Assembly (NCBI GenBank): GCA_008933495.1
Contig: WBUW01000115.1
Coordinates: 1 to 8,110 of the forward strand
Length of the DNA: 8,110 nucleotides
Source: Pseudorhodoplanes sp.
GTDB taxonomy: Bacteria > Pseudomonadota > Alphaproteobacteria > Rhizobiales > Xanthobacteraceae
Direction of reading: 5' to 3'
Below the pieces are notes generated by a model that was not told the DNA's origin, did no database searches, and was given only the letters and a program-made list of their open reading frames with translations. A program made the translations under genes and the position numbers. The first letter of the stretch is position 1. Each line of letters begins with the position of its first letter. Shown here one piece after another: positions 1-6,337 of the stretch.

Positions 1-277
1 CGGGCTGAAGAATACGGGCCTAGCGGCACCGCGGCGCCCCATGCCATGCACCGAGACGGGGCCAAACGCGAGGAAAACGGCACCAGTTGACGTGAGCAAG
101 CCGGACGGCGCGGAATACCGCCGGCGCCTCGGCCATTGGCCGAGTGCGGCTGGGTGCCGTTGCCGGCGCTGGCGAAGGGCTCGGTCGGAAATCAGTTCCA
201 AATGTTGCTCTTCCAACGTGCCGCGTTATGACGAGCAGGGCCCGCGCGGCTGATGCCGGCCCGGCCGGGGGAAGGCA
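1..277. other. Upstream region without a recognisable gene
   Basis: No reading frame here looks like a real protein: the open frames are Arg/Pro/Ala-rich and run into, or antisense to, the dipeptidase gene that starts at 278. The one clear structure is a hairpin at 128-144, with stem CTCGGCC/GGCCGAG and a three-base loop. Three further pairs (125-127 with 146-148) are possible around a one-base bulge. It has no T-tract, so it is not a convincing terminator. The promoter of the dipeptidase gene should lie in this stretch, but I cannot place it with confidence. Confidence 0.5.
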
Positions 278-1003
278 ATGCGCCATGTGCTGGCCGCCAT
301 CGGCTCGATGGCGGGATCGACCTTGGGGCTCATCTTGATGGCGGGTTTGGGCGCAGCGGTACCGGCGGCGGCGCAGGATTTGCCGCCGGGTTTCGTGGAT
401 GCGACGGACGCTGTCCCCGGGCTGCAGGTCGACCTGCGCTATGCCGGCCCAAACAATTTCGTCGGGACCGCAATCGACGGTTACGAGAGGCCGCGCTGCA
501 TTCTCACCCGGCAAGCCGCCGAGGCGCTTGCCGAGGTACAGATCGAGCTCGCCTCAAGCGGGGCGGGTCTGAAGGTTTTCGACTGTTATCGCCCGACGCG
601 CGCGGTTGCGCATTTCACGCGCTGGGCGCGCGATGCCAAGGATGTGCGGACCAAGGGCCAGTATTATCCCGACCTCGACAAGGCGAGTCTGTTTCGCGAA
701 GGCTATATCGCGTCGCGCTCGGCGCATTCGCGCGGTTCGACCGTCGACCTGACCCTCGTTGACATCCTGCCGGGACCGGACGGCAAGCTGCCGGAGCGCG
801 AAATGGGAACGCCGTTCGATTACTTCTCGCCGCTATCGTGGCCATCGAATCAGCGGGTCGACGAAATCGCGCACCGCAACCGGCAGATTCTCGCCGATGC
901 AATGAAGAAACACGGGTTCATTCCCTACAGCAAGGAATGGTGGCACTTCACGCTCGCGCGCGAACCTTTCCCGGACACCTATTTCGATTTTCCGGTGAAG
1001 TGA
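278..1003 (+). CDS. Secreted D-alanyl-D-alanine dipeptidase (VanX/DdpX type, peptidase M15D)
   Basis: A 241-residue zinc dipeptidase predicted to hydrolyse free D-Ala-D-Ala in the periplasm. The N-terminus is a signal peptide: a short basic start, a hydrophobic core at about residues 11-28, and an AAA|QD cleavage site after residue 32. The VanX active site is intact. Zinc ligands are His150 and Asp157 in SAHSRGSTVD and His223 in EWWHF; the general base is Glu220 and the transition-state arginine is Arg105 in FDCYRPTR. The intervals R-H (45), H-D (7) and E-H (3) equal those of VanX (R71, H116, D123, E181, H184). The start at 278 follows a purine-rich GGGGGAAGG about four bases upstream; a later Met at codon 11 would shorten the signal peptide. 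The gene is single and converges on a small minus-strand gene 18 bases away. No vanH, vanA or vanRS genes lie nearby. Family knowledge suggests peptidoglycan dipeptide scavenging or turnover rather than glycopeptide resistance; that role is inference. Confidence 0.93.
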   Translation: MRHVLAAIGSMAGSTLGLILMAGLGAAVPAAAQDLPPGFVDATDAVPGLQVDLRYAGPNNFVGTAIDGYERPRCILTRQAAEALAEVQIELASSGAGLKVFDCYRPTRAVAHFTRWARDAKDVRTKGQYYPDLDKASLFREGYIASRSAHSRGSTVDLTLVDILPGPDGKLPEREMGTPFDYFSPLSWPSNQRVDEIAHRNRQILADAMKKHGFIPYSKEWWHFTLAREPFPDTYFDFPVK

Positions 1004-1009
1004 GTGCGG

Positions 1010-1030
1010 CTCGCGTCGACGTCACGCGAG
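1010..1030. terminator. Hairpin between convergent genes, possible bidirectional terminator
   Basis: A perfect 7-base inverted repeat, CTCGCGT (1010-1016) and ACGCGAG (1024-1030), encloses a 7-base loop. It lies just after the dipeptidase stop codon and overlaps the last codons of the convergent minus-strand gene. Neither side has a T-tract, so a termination role is only suggested by position. Confidence 0.35.
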
Positions 1031-1225
1031 TACCCAGGCGCGCGCTGCGAAATCCAAGAAGGCCTCACTGCCCTTCACGCGATGGCTGTTCTTGCAATGC
1101 GGGCACCACAGCGACAATTCCATCCGGTGCATGGCCCCGAGCGTGACATCGTCTGTCTGGATTGACGTTTGCACCTCGCGCTTGGTGACGGGGCAGTGAT
1201 ACTTCAATGAACTCACGCTACTCAT
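1022..1225 (-). CDS. Small conserved Cys-rich (zinc-ribbon-like) protein of unknown function
   Basis: A 67-residue cytosolic protein with no signal peptide or membrane segment. Its layout is CPVT (Cys11), then a V-x-T-x-I-x-x-D segment at residues 18-25, then CPHCKNSH (Cys41, Cys44, His48). This resembles a family of short alphaproteobacterial hypothetical proteins with a CPxT motif and a later CPxCGxxH motif, but I cannot name a function. Cys11, Cys41, Cys44 and His48 (or His10) could bind one zinc. The Met at 1225 is preferred over the longer frame opening at 1279: GGAG lies ten bases upstream of it, and the extra residues are an unconserved-looking Arg-rich stretch. Codon third positions are GC-rich, as in the neighbouring real genes. 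It converges on the dipeptidase gene and is the last gene before a long non-coding stretch. Confidence 0.7.
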   Translation of the reverse strand: MSSVSSLKYHCPVTKREVQTSIQTDDVTLGAMHRMELSLWCPHCKNSHRVKGSEAFLDFAARAWVLA

Positions 1226-1726
1226 CGATCTGCGTCTCCGGAAATTGCGTCCGGACCCTGCCCGAACAGGCCGGATCAATGGCGGTAGGAAGCGCTGCGA
1301 TCCACAGGTTCCGCTTGCGGGGCAGATATGCGCAAATCAGCGAGCGGCGCAGTTCTGCGGCGGTCGACCCTTCGCCCGTGGCTTTGCCGGTTTTCGACGC
1401 GCAGGGCCGGCAATCGTCGAAATACCGGCAACCGACCTGCAAAGCGGCGGTGGAGGCGTACCGGACATGAAGGCCGCCGCGATCGCGGGACCGAATGCCG
1501 CGCAGCCACGAGGGACTTCGATGGCCGCTGGACGATCGGTGCCGCCTGTCCGTCGTTACGCAAACGCGCTGCCGGCCGTGGGGAACCGGCAGCCTGGCGA
1601 CCCATACGCCCCACCCACCGAAACCGATCGTAACGAGATACGTTCGCGCGCTGCGGTATCGGGGAGTCTGGCCACAATTCGTCCACAACCATGGGCGTCG
1701 CGCGCGTTTGCCGCAATCGGACGGCG
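1226..1726. other. About 500 bases with no convincing gene
   Basis: Frames are open on both strands here (for example minus-strand 1218-1793 and plus-strand 1207-1470), but the translations are Arg/Pro/Ala-rich and show no motif I recognise. Third-position GC enrichment is weak compared with the true genes, and no start has a good ribosome binding site. One 8-base inverted repeat, GCTGCCGG (1568-1575) and CCGGCAGC (1586-1593), has a 10-base loop. The stretch lies just beyond the 3' end of the decayed MFS gene, so it may be degenerate former coding or repeat sequence. Confidence 0.5.
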
Positions 1727-2598
1727 TCAGACCGTACCGGTTTCGCGCTGTGCGACCGTCAGCATCACCGTCGGAATGGATATCAACGCGCAAAAGGCTA
1801 CGCCCAGAAAGACCTATTGCGGAGCGCCGTGGTCCATCATGGTGCCGAGAACGGCGGGGCGATCACGCCGCCGATATTGAATCCGGTGGTGACGAAACCG
1901 AAAACCTTGCCGAACGCACCGGGCGACGTCACCGCGCCGACGATCATGTCGCGCGAGGGCTGAAGCACGCCGTTGAAAAATCCCGACAACCCCATCAGTC
2001 CGATCAGCGCGGCGGCGCCGAGATCGAAAGACGCGATCGGAACGAGTGAAAGCGCATTGATCGACAGGCCGACGACGGCGATCAGATCGTGGCGACTGCT
2101 GCGTGTGCTGACGAAGCCGCCGACAAGAGCCGCCGCGGCATTCATCGCCAGGTAGGCGGTGAGGGCGCTGGTCGCGAGAGACAGTGGCAAGTTCCACAAC
2201 GTTTCAAGCGCCACGATTCCATAGGTCTGAAGACTGCCGGTCATGGCGAGCAGGATGTGGAAGAGCGGGCTCAAGAGCACCGGCATGGAAGGCAGCAGAC
2301 GCCATCCGGGCTGCGCGGAGGCATCAGGATCGTCGCGACTGACGCGGGCGCGATCGCGCCCGGTCATGGCCTCGCCAAGCAGCATGATCGCCGCCGCTAC
2401 CACGATGCCGAGGGCGGCGGCTGCGAGAAAGGCGCCGCGCCATCCGAGATAGGCTGCCAGCAGGAATACGGCCGCCGGCGTCGCCGCGGTTCCGGCAAAG
2501 CCGGCAAAGATATGGACCGAATAGGCCTGGCTCACGCGGGCAGGCGAGACGCGGGTGTCGGACGCGCGCGTTTCAGCGGCGATCGTGAGCGGAGGCAT
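1727..2598 (-). pseudogene. Decayed MFS transporter, lacking N-terminal half, with frameshift and stop
   Basis: This is a remnant of a 12-helix major facilitator superfamily permease. The readable part starts near helix 5: QAYSVHIFAGFAG is followed by helix 6, a polar central loop, and helices 7-11. It includes the family-like segment NGVLQPSRDMIV and then GKVFGFVTTGFNIGG. Three lesions are visible. First, helices 1-4 are missing; recognisable homology begins around 2530-2600, and the ATG at 2598 has no good ribosome binding site. Second, a net one-base loss (or two-base gain) near 1847-1860 shifts the frame just after GGVIAPP, so the main frame stops at 1837. Third, in the shifted frame the text continues as GTMMDHGAPQ, then TAG (1814-1816) where a Trp codon is expected, then VFLGVAF through helix 12 to TVAQRETGTV and a TGA at 1727-1729. 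Because both the frameshift and the stop fall between recognisable segments, decay is better supported than a short functional protein. The substrate is unknown. Sequencing error could explain the frameshift but not the missing N-terminus. Confidence 0.85.
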
Positions 2599-2631
2599 CG
2601 GGGCATCCCGGTCTGGCCGGCGAACCCAGCC

Positions 2632-2662
2632 CATGATCCGTTTCGATTTAATCGGATCATGG
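2632..2662. repeat. Palindrome at the broken 5' edge of the MFS relic
   Basis: CCATGATCCG (2631-2640) and CGGATCATGG (2653-2662) form a perfect 10-base inverted repeat with a 12-base AT-rich loop. The core ATGATC/GATCAT matches the arms of the larger element at 5224-5272. This suggests a related REP-like intergenic repeat rather than a terminator; there is no adjacent T-run. Confidence 0.55.
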
Positions 2663-2696
2663 TCTGGACCTTTCGATCTTTGCGCGATCTTGCGCC

Positions 2697-2738
2697 AAAC
2701 CGGCTCGCACTTCGGCGGATCGTGGGAGCATGATCTTT
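2697..2738 (+). repeat. Degenerate fragments of the 5224-5272 REP-like element
   Basis: Two pieces resemble the element further right. Positions 2726-2738 carry GAGCATGATCTTT, identical to the first 13 bases of the element at 5224. Positions 2697-2724 match 5242-5269 at 20 of 28 positions without gaps (AAACCG, then CACTT, then GGATC). The order of the two pieces is reversed relative to the intact copy, so these are probably two partial or rearranged copies. Confidence 0.5.
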
Positions 2739-2789
2739 GCGGACCGCCGTCAATCCAACTTTTCCCGCTTTGGCGCGATGAGTCCGGAC

Positions 2790-2822
2790 AAAAAGAAAGC
2801 CCGGCTGGACGGCCGGGCTTTC
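2790..2822 (-). terminator. Strong intrinsic terminator for the small exported protein gene
   Basis: GAAAGCCCGGC (2795-2805) and GCCGGGCTTTC (2812-2822) form a perfect 11-base stem with a 6-base loop. On the minus strand the stem is followed by five T residues (A-run at 2790-2794), the classic rho-independent layout. It lies about 40 bases after the stop of the minus-strand gene at 2862-3110. Confidence 0.85.
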
Positions 2823-2861
2823 CTGCGCATCGGACAGCGGTGTGTGGATCAGGACCGCTAT

Positions 2862-3110
2862 TCAGCGCCAGCGGCAAGAACGGTGACCGTCGCGGTCGTA
2901 CCAGCATTCCCGGTATTTACGGCTGAAGCGCGGGCCGCCGACCCAGGCGCCGATCGCGCCGCCGGCAACCGCGCCGACCGGACCTGCTACAATGGCGCCG
3001 GCGCCGGCGCCAATCGCGGCGCCGGTCAATGTGCGTTGCTGGGCCTGTGCGGGCGCGCCCGCAGCAACCAAGGCGGCGCTGACAGCACCCATCATCAAAA
3101 ACTTGCGCAT
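2862..3110 (-). CDS. Small exported glycine-zipper-like protein of unknown function
   Basis: An 82-residue precursor. The N-terminus is a signal peptide: basic MRK, a hydrophobic stretch at about residues 5-18, and AQA|QQ cleavage after residue 23. Residues 30-59 are a Gly/Ala-rich segment with repeated GAxxGAxxG-type spacing, typical of glycine-zipper helices that pack in or against membranes. The C-terminal 22 residues are basic and aromatic (KYRECWYDRDGHRSCRW), with Cys69 and Cys79 able to form a disulfide in the periplasm. The start at 3110 is chosen because GGAGGA lies seven bases upstream; an in-frame ATG at 3125 precedes that site and would spoil it. The gene has its own terminator and stands apart from proB. 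Similar small proteins are common in Rhizobiales, but I know of no assigned function. Confidence 0.8.
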   Translation of the reverse strand: MRKFLMMGAVSAALVAAGAPAQAQQRTLTGAAIGAGAGAIVAGPVGAVAGGAIGAWVGGPRFSRKYRECWYDRDGHRSCRWR

Positions 3111-3194
3111 CGGCGTATCCTCCATTGGCCCGGCCGGTCGGGCGGGTATTCCGGGTCGGATGCCGATTACAGGGCATTAAGCTTAAGAAATCGT

Positions 3195-3213
3195 AGCCGG
3201 CGCGCGCCCGGCT
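3195..3213 (-). terminator. Hairpin directly after proB, probable terminator
   Basis: AGCCGG (3195-3200) and CCGGCT (3208-3213) pair around a 7-base GC loop, two bases beyond the proB stop codon. On the minus strand it is followed by ACGATTTCTT, a weak T-rich tract. Position supports termination of proB, but the T-run is poor. Confidence 0.45.
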
Positions 3214-3215
3214 GT

Positions 3216-4355
3216 TCAGCGCTCGCCGGCGCTGCTCATTACGAGGTCGTCGCGATGCACAATCTCCGAACGGCCCTCGAAACCAAGGATCATTTTGACA
3301 TCGGCGGTCGAGCGGCCGATCACTTGCACGGCGTCGCTTGAATCGTACGCTACAAGGCCGCGGCCGACCTCGCGCCCGTCCAGGTCGCGGATATGCACGG
3401 CGTCACCGCGGGCGAATTCCCCGTCGATCCGCCGCACGCCCGCCGGCAGCAGGCTCTTGCCGCGCCGCAATGCGGCGACCGCGCCACTATCGATATAAAG
3501 AATGCCCTTGGGTTCGAGCGATCCGGCGATCCATTTCTTGCGCGCGGTGACGGGATTGGCCTGCGTCAGAAACCAGGTGCACGGCACGCCGTGCGCGATG
3601 GCCATCAGCGCATGGTCGCGGCGGCCTGAAGCGATCACCATATGGGTGCCGGAATTGGTCGCAATGCGACCGGCCTCGATCTTGGTCGTCATGCCGCCGC
3701 GCGAAAGCTCCGACCCCGATGCGCCCGCCATCGCCGCGATTTCCGGCGTGATGCGTTCGACCAGGGGGATGAGTGTCGCCGGCCGCCCGCTTGCCGGCGG
3801 CGCGTCATAGAGGCCGGCGACGTCGGACAATAGGACCAGGAGGTCCGCGCTCATCATGGTAGCAACGCGGGCGGCCAGGCGATCGTTGTCGCCATAGCGG
3901 ATTTCGTTGGTCGCGACCGTGTCGTTCTCGTTGATCACCGGGACACTGCGCCATTCCAGGAGCTTGTCGATGGTTTCACGGGCATTGAGATAGCGCCGGC
4001 GCTCTTCGGTGTCGCCGAGCGTGACCAGAATCTGTCCGGCCGTCATCCCGTGACGGCTCAGCGCTTCTGCCCACAGGCGCGCGAGCGCAATCTGGCCGAC
4101 GGCGGCGGCGGCCTGCGATTCTTCCAGCCGCAGCGGACCGCGCGGCAGCTTCAACACCGAACGGCCGAGCGCGATCGCCCCGGAAGAGACGACCAGAATA
4201 TCGCGCTTGTCGCGATGAAGCGTTGCAATATCCTCGGCCAGGGCATCGAGCCAATCCGCGCGCGGCTGCCCGGCGGCGGAATCGACCAGGAGCGAGGATC
4301 CGACCTTGACGACGATCCGGCGAAAATCGATGAGCGCAGGACGTTTCTGGGACAT
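3216..4355 (-). CDS. proB: Glutamate 5-kinase
   Basis: The product (379 residues) phosphorylates L-glutamate with ATP to gamma-glutamyl phosphate, the first and feedback-controlled step of proline synthesis, in the cytosol. The amino-acid-kinase domain is complete: VVKVGSSLL (15-23), VVSSGAIALG (55-64), INENDTV (141-147), YGDNDRL (154-160), LSDVAGLY (176-183) and GGMTTKIEA (220-228). A C-terminal PUA domain spans about 283-362, starting at the KGILYIDSGA motif. Length is normal for the PUA-containing form. The ATG at 4355 has no strong ribosome binding site. The gene is divergent from the DUF72 gene with 81 bases between them, so both promoters must lie in that gap. In many alphaproteobacteria proB lies next to obgE and is followed by proA; here the DUF72 gene intervenes on one side, and a small unrelated gene replaces proA on the other. 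Confidence 0.97.
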   Translation of the reverse strand: MSQKRPALIDFRRIVVKVGSSLLVDSAAGQPRADWLDALAEDIATLHRDKRDILVVSSGAIALGRSVLKLPRGPLRLEESQAAAAVGQIALARLWAEALSRHGMTAGQILVTLGDTEERRRYLNARETIDKLLEWRSVPVINENDTVATNEIRYGDNDRLAARVATMMSADLLVLLSDVAGLYDAPPASGRPATLIPLVERITPEIAAMAGASGSELSRGGMTTKIEAGRIATNSGTHMVIASGRRDHALMAIAHGVPCTWFLTQANPVTARKKWIAGSLEPKGILYIDSGAVAALRRGKSLLPAGVRRIDGEFARGDAVHIRDLDGREVGRGLVAYDSSDAVQVIGRSTADVKMILGFEGRSEIVHRDDLVMSSAGER

Positions 4356-4436
4356 GGCTATGGCTCGTGCGCCCGGACGCTCGTGCGCCGCGCGCGTTGT
4401 CTAGCAGGGTCCCGGGTGCATCGCCAAGGCGCTTCG
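4356..4436. promoter_or_regulatory. Divergent intergenic region between proB and the DUF72 gene
   Basis: These 81 bases separate two divergent start codons and so should hold promoters for both unless either is read from far upstream. I cannot pick out a convincing -35/-10 pair in either direction. The only clear signal is AAGG at 4426-4429, seven bases before the DUF72 start. Confidence 0.35.
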
Positions 4437-5174
4437 ATGGCCAGAATCCGGATAGGCACGTCGGGCTGGAATTACGGGTCGTGGCGCGGGCGCTTTTTCC
4501 CGCGCGAACTCATGCTCAAACATCAGCTTCGCTATTACGCCACCCAGTTTGATACGGTCGAACTCAATGGCGTGTTCTACCGGACGCCGTCGATGGCAAC
4601 GGTGCGCGCCTGGCGCGACCAGACTGCGGACGATTTCGTGTTCGCATGGAAGGCGTCGAAATTCATCACGCACTGGAAACGGCTGTCGCCGACATCGCGC
4701 GATTCGATCGCGCTGATGGAGAGCCGGTTACGGGTGCTGGGAGAGAAGGCAGGCCCGGTTCTCTTTCAATTGCCGCCGCACCTGCAGGCCGACGACGCGC
4801 GCCTCGCCGCTTTTCTTAAGCTGTTGAAAGCGCAGCGACCCTACGTTTTCGAATTCCGCCACAAGAGCTGGTACGTGGAGGAAATCTTCAAGCTGCTGCG
4901 CGCCCACAATGTCGCGCTCTGCCTGTCCGACCACCATGATGCGCCGGCGCCCTGGGTCGTGACCGCCCGGCACGTGTACGTTCGCGGCCATGGACCGGGC
5001 GGACGATACTATGGGCGCTATCCCGCATCGCTGCTGCGCGCCTGGGCACGGGATATCCGCATCTGGCAACGGCAGCGCCGCGACGTCTATGTCTATTTCG
5101 ACAACGACGACAAGAGCGCGGCGCCGGCCGATGCGATGCGGCTGAAGACGTTGCTTGCGTCCGGTCGCGCCTAA
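4437..5174 (+). CDS. DUF72 (YecE-like) family protein
   Basis: A 245-residue cytosolic protein of the DUF72 family, which adopts a TIM-barrel fold with no established activity. Family features include the opening IRIGTSGWNYGSWRGRFFP (5-22), YYATQFDTVELNGVFYRTP (33-51), FVFAWKASKFITH (67-79), VLFQLPPHLQ (108-117), FEFRHKSWY (138-146), and the C-terminal YVYFDNDDKSAAPADAMRL (218-236). The start at 4437 is chosen because AAGG lies seven bases upstream and conserved sequence begins immediately; the frame is open further upstream to 4050, but that part is antisense to proB and looks artefactual. It runs opposite to all its neighbours and is followed directly by a REP-like element whose first arm begins at the last base of the stop codon. 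I cannot assign a substrate. Confidence 0.9.
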   Translation: MARIRIGTSGWNYGSWRGRFFPRELMLKHQLRYYATQFDTVELNGVFYRTPSMATVRAWRDQTADDFVFAWKASKFITHWKRLSPTSRDSIALMESRLRVLGEKAGPVLFQLPPHLQADDARLAAFLKLLKAQRPYVFEFRHKSWYVEEIFKLLRAHNVALCLSDHHDAPAPWVVTARHVYVRGHGPGGRYYGRYPASLLRAWARDIRIWQRQRRDVYVYFDNDDKSAAPADAMRLKTLLASGRA

Positions 5175-5210
5175 AGCGGGACGACTTTTCCGCGAATCGT
5201 CATCCCGCTT
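5174..5210. repeat. Left palindrome of a composite REP-like element
   Basis: AAGCGGGA (5174-5181) and TCCCGCTT (5203-5210) form a perfect 8-base stem with a 21-base loop, starting at the stop codon of the DUF72 gene. I recall this unit and the palindrome that follows, joined by a short CAGCTCCTTGTTT-type spacer, as a frequent intergenic repeat in Bradyrhizobium-like genomes. It may also help end transcription of the DUF72 gene. Confidence 0.6.
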
Positions 5211-5223
5211 CAGCTCCTTGTTT

Positions 5224-5272
5224 GAGCATGATCTTTTCCGAAAACCGCTTCACACTTTTCGGGATCATGCTC
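5224..5272. repeat. Right palindrome of the composite REP-like element
   Basis: GAGCATGATC (5224-5233) pairs with GATCATGCTC (5263-5272), and inside it CCGAAAA (5238-5244) pairs with TTTTCGG (5256-5262). This gives a 17-pair hairpin interrupted by a four-base TTTT bulge, with an 11-base loop. Long perfect arms with no coding context, lying between convergent gene ends, fit a REP/BIME-type element. Partial copies occur at 2697-2738. Confidence 0.8.
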
Positions 5273-5299
5273 TCGAACCGGTCGCGCCGCCGGTCGCGC

Positions 5300-6337
5300 T
5301 CAGGGCTGCCAGGCGGCCGCCTTGGCGGCCGGTGGTTCCGCCGCCTGCCGGGTCTTGTCGATAATATCAAGCAGGGCGCGCAGCGCCTCCGGCACGCCCT
5401 GTCCGGAATGCGCCGACAATACGAGCGGCGTCTTCCTGGACACCTTTTTCAACCGCGCGACCTGCGTTTCAATCTGTTCGGGAGTGAGCGCGTCTGTCTT
5501 GGAGAGAGCGACGATCTCCGGCTTCTGCGCAAGGCTATCGCTGTAGGCCTTGAGTTCATTGCGCACCGTGCGATAGGCGGCGCCGGCATCCTCGCTCGTG
5601 CCGTCGACCAGATGCAGAAGCACGCTGCAGCGTTCGATATGGCCGAGGAAGCGATCGCCAAGGCCGACACCTTCGTGAGCACCGTCGATCAGCCCGGGGA
5701 TATCGGCCAGCACGAATTCGCGCCCGTCGACCGAGACGACGCCAAGTTGCGGATGCAACGTGGTGAACGGGTAATCGGCAATCTTCGGCTTGGCGGCGGT
5801 GACGGCGGCCAGGAACGTCGATTTGCCCGCGTTCGGCAGGCCGATCAGCCCGGCGTCGGCAATGAGCTTGAGGCGCAGGCGGACGGTGCGCTCCTCGCCC
5901 GGCTGGCCCGGATTGGCGTGGCGCGGGGCGCGGTTGGTGGCGGTCTTGAAGTGGGCATTGCCGAACCCGCCATTGCCGCCGCGCGCCAGCACGATGCGAT
6001 CCCCGACATTGGCGAGGTCGGCCAGCAATGTCTCGCCGTCCTGGTCGTAGATTTGCGTGCCGGCCGGAACTTTCAGCACCACGTCTTCGCCGTTGGCGCC
6101 GTGGCGGTCCTTGCCCATGCCATTGCCGCCACGTTTGGCCTTGAAGTGCTGCTGGTAGCGATAATCGATGAGGGTGTTCAGGCCGGCAACGGCTTCGGCG
6201 ACCACATCGCCGCCGCGACCGCCGTCGCCGCCATTGGGGCCGCCGAATTCGATGAATTTCTCGCGCCGGAACGAGACGCAGCCGTCTCCGCCGGCGGCGG
6301 AGAAGATATAGACTTTGGCTTCGTCGAGAAATTTCAT
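5300..6337 (-). CDS. obgE: Obg-family GTPase (ribosome assembly)
   Basis: The product is a 345-residue essential GTPase that binds the 50S subunit and links ribosome maturation to growth and stress. Residues 1-158 form the glycine-rich Obg fold (MKFLDEAKVYIFSAAGGDG, then GGPNGGDGGRGGD and ARGGNGGFGN). The G domain follows: G1 GLPNAGKST (166-174), switch I around YPFTTLHP (189-196), G3 DIPGLI (212-217), G4 SKTD (279-282) in place of the usual NKxD, and G5 SAHSG (308-312). There is no OCT domain; the protein ends in a short Ala/Pro-rich tail, a usual length for alphaproteobacteria. The ATG at 6337 begins exactly at the conserved MKFLD; the ribosome binding site is weak (AAGAG). It is the fourth gene of the rplU cluster, 126 bases after the acetyltransferase gene. 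Its 3' end converges on the DUF72 gene across the REP-like element. Confidence 0.97.
   Translation of the reverse strand: MKFLDEAKVYIFSAAGGDGCVSFRREKFIEFGGPNGGDGGRGGDVVAEAVAGLNTLIDYRYQQHFKAKRGGNGMGKDRHGANGEDVVLKVPAGTQIYDQDGETLLADLANVGDRIVLARGGNGGFGNAHFKTATNRAPRHANPGQPGEERTVRLRLKLIADAGLIGLPNAGKSTFLAAVTAAKPKIADYPFTTLHPQLGVVSVDGREFVLADIPGLIDGAHEGVGLGDRFLGHIERCSVLLHLVDGTSEDAGAAYRTVRNELKAYSDSLAQKPEIVALSKTDALTPEQIETQVARLKKVSRKTPLVLSAHSGQGVPEALRALLDIIDKTRQAAEPPAAKAAAWQP

Noticed and set aside
205..231. Possible promoter (TTGCTC, 15-base gap, TTATGA) for the dipeptidase gene
   Set aside because: The spacing is short and the -10 match poor; too weak to list as a feature.
20..514. 164-codon minus-strand open frame
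   Set aside because: It is antisense to the clear dipeptidase gene, very rich in Arg/Pro/Ala, and has no motif.
1207..1470. Plus-strand 87-codon frame with fairly GC-rich third positions
   Set aside because: It overlaps the start of the small Cys-rich gene, has no ribosome binding site and no recognisable motif; the third-position signal is shared with the opposite-strand frame and is weaker than in real genes.
1218..1793. 191-codon minus-strand open frame
   Set aside because: It overlaps the MFS relic in a different frame and has no recognisable domain; long spurious frames are expected at this GC content.
2599..2907. N-terminal 103 codons of the minus-strand frame that runs into the MFS relic
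   Set aside because: They cross a strong terminator, repeat sequence and the end of the neighbouring gene, and contain no membrane helices; this is fortuitous open sequence.
4050..4436. Upstream extension of the DUF72 frame
   Set aside because: It is antisense to proB, and family similarity begins at the ATG at 4437, which has its own ribosome binding site.
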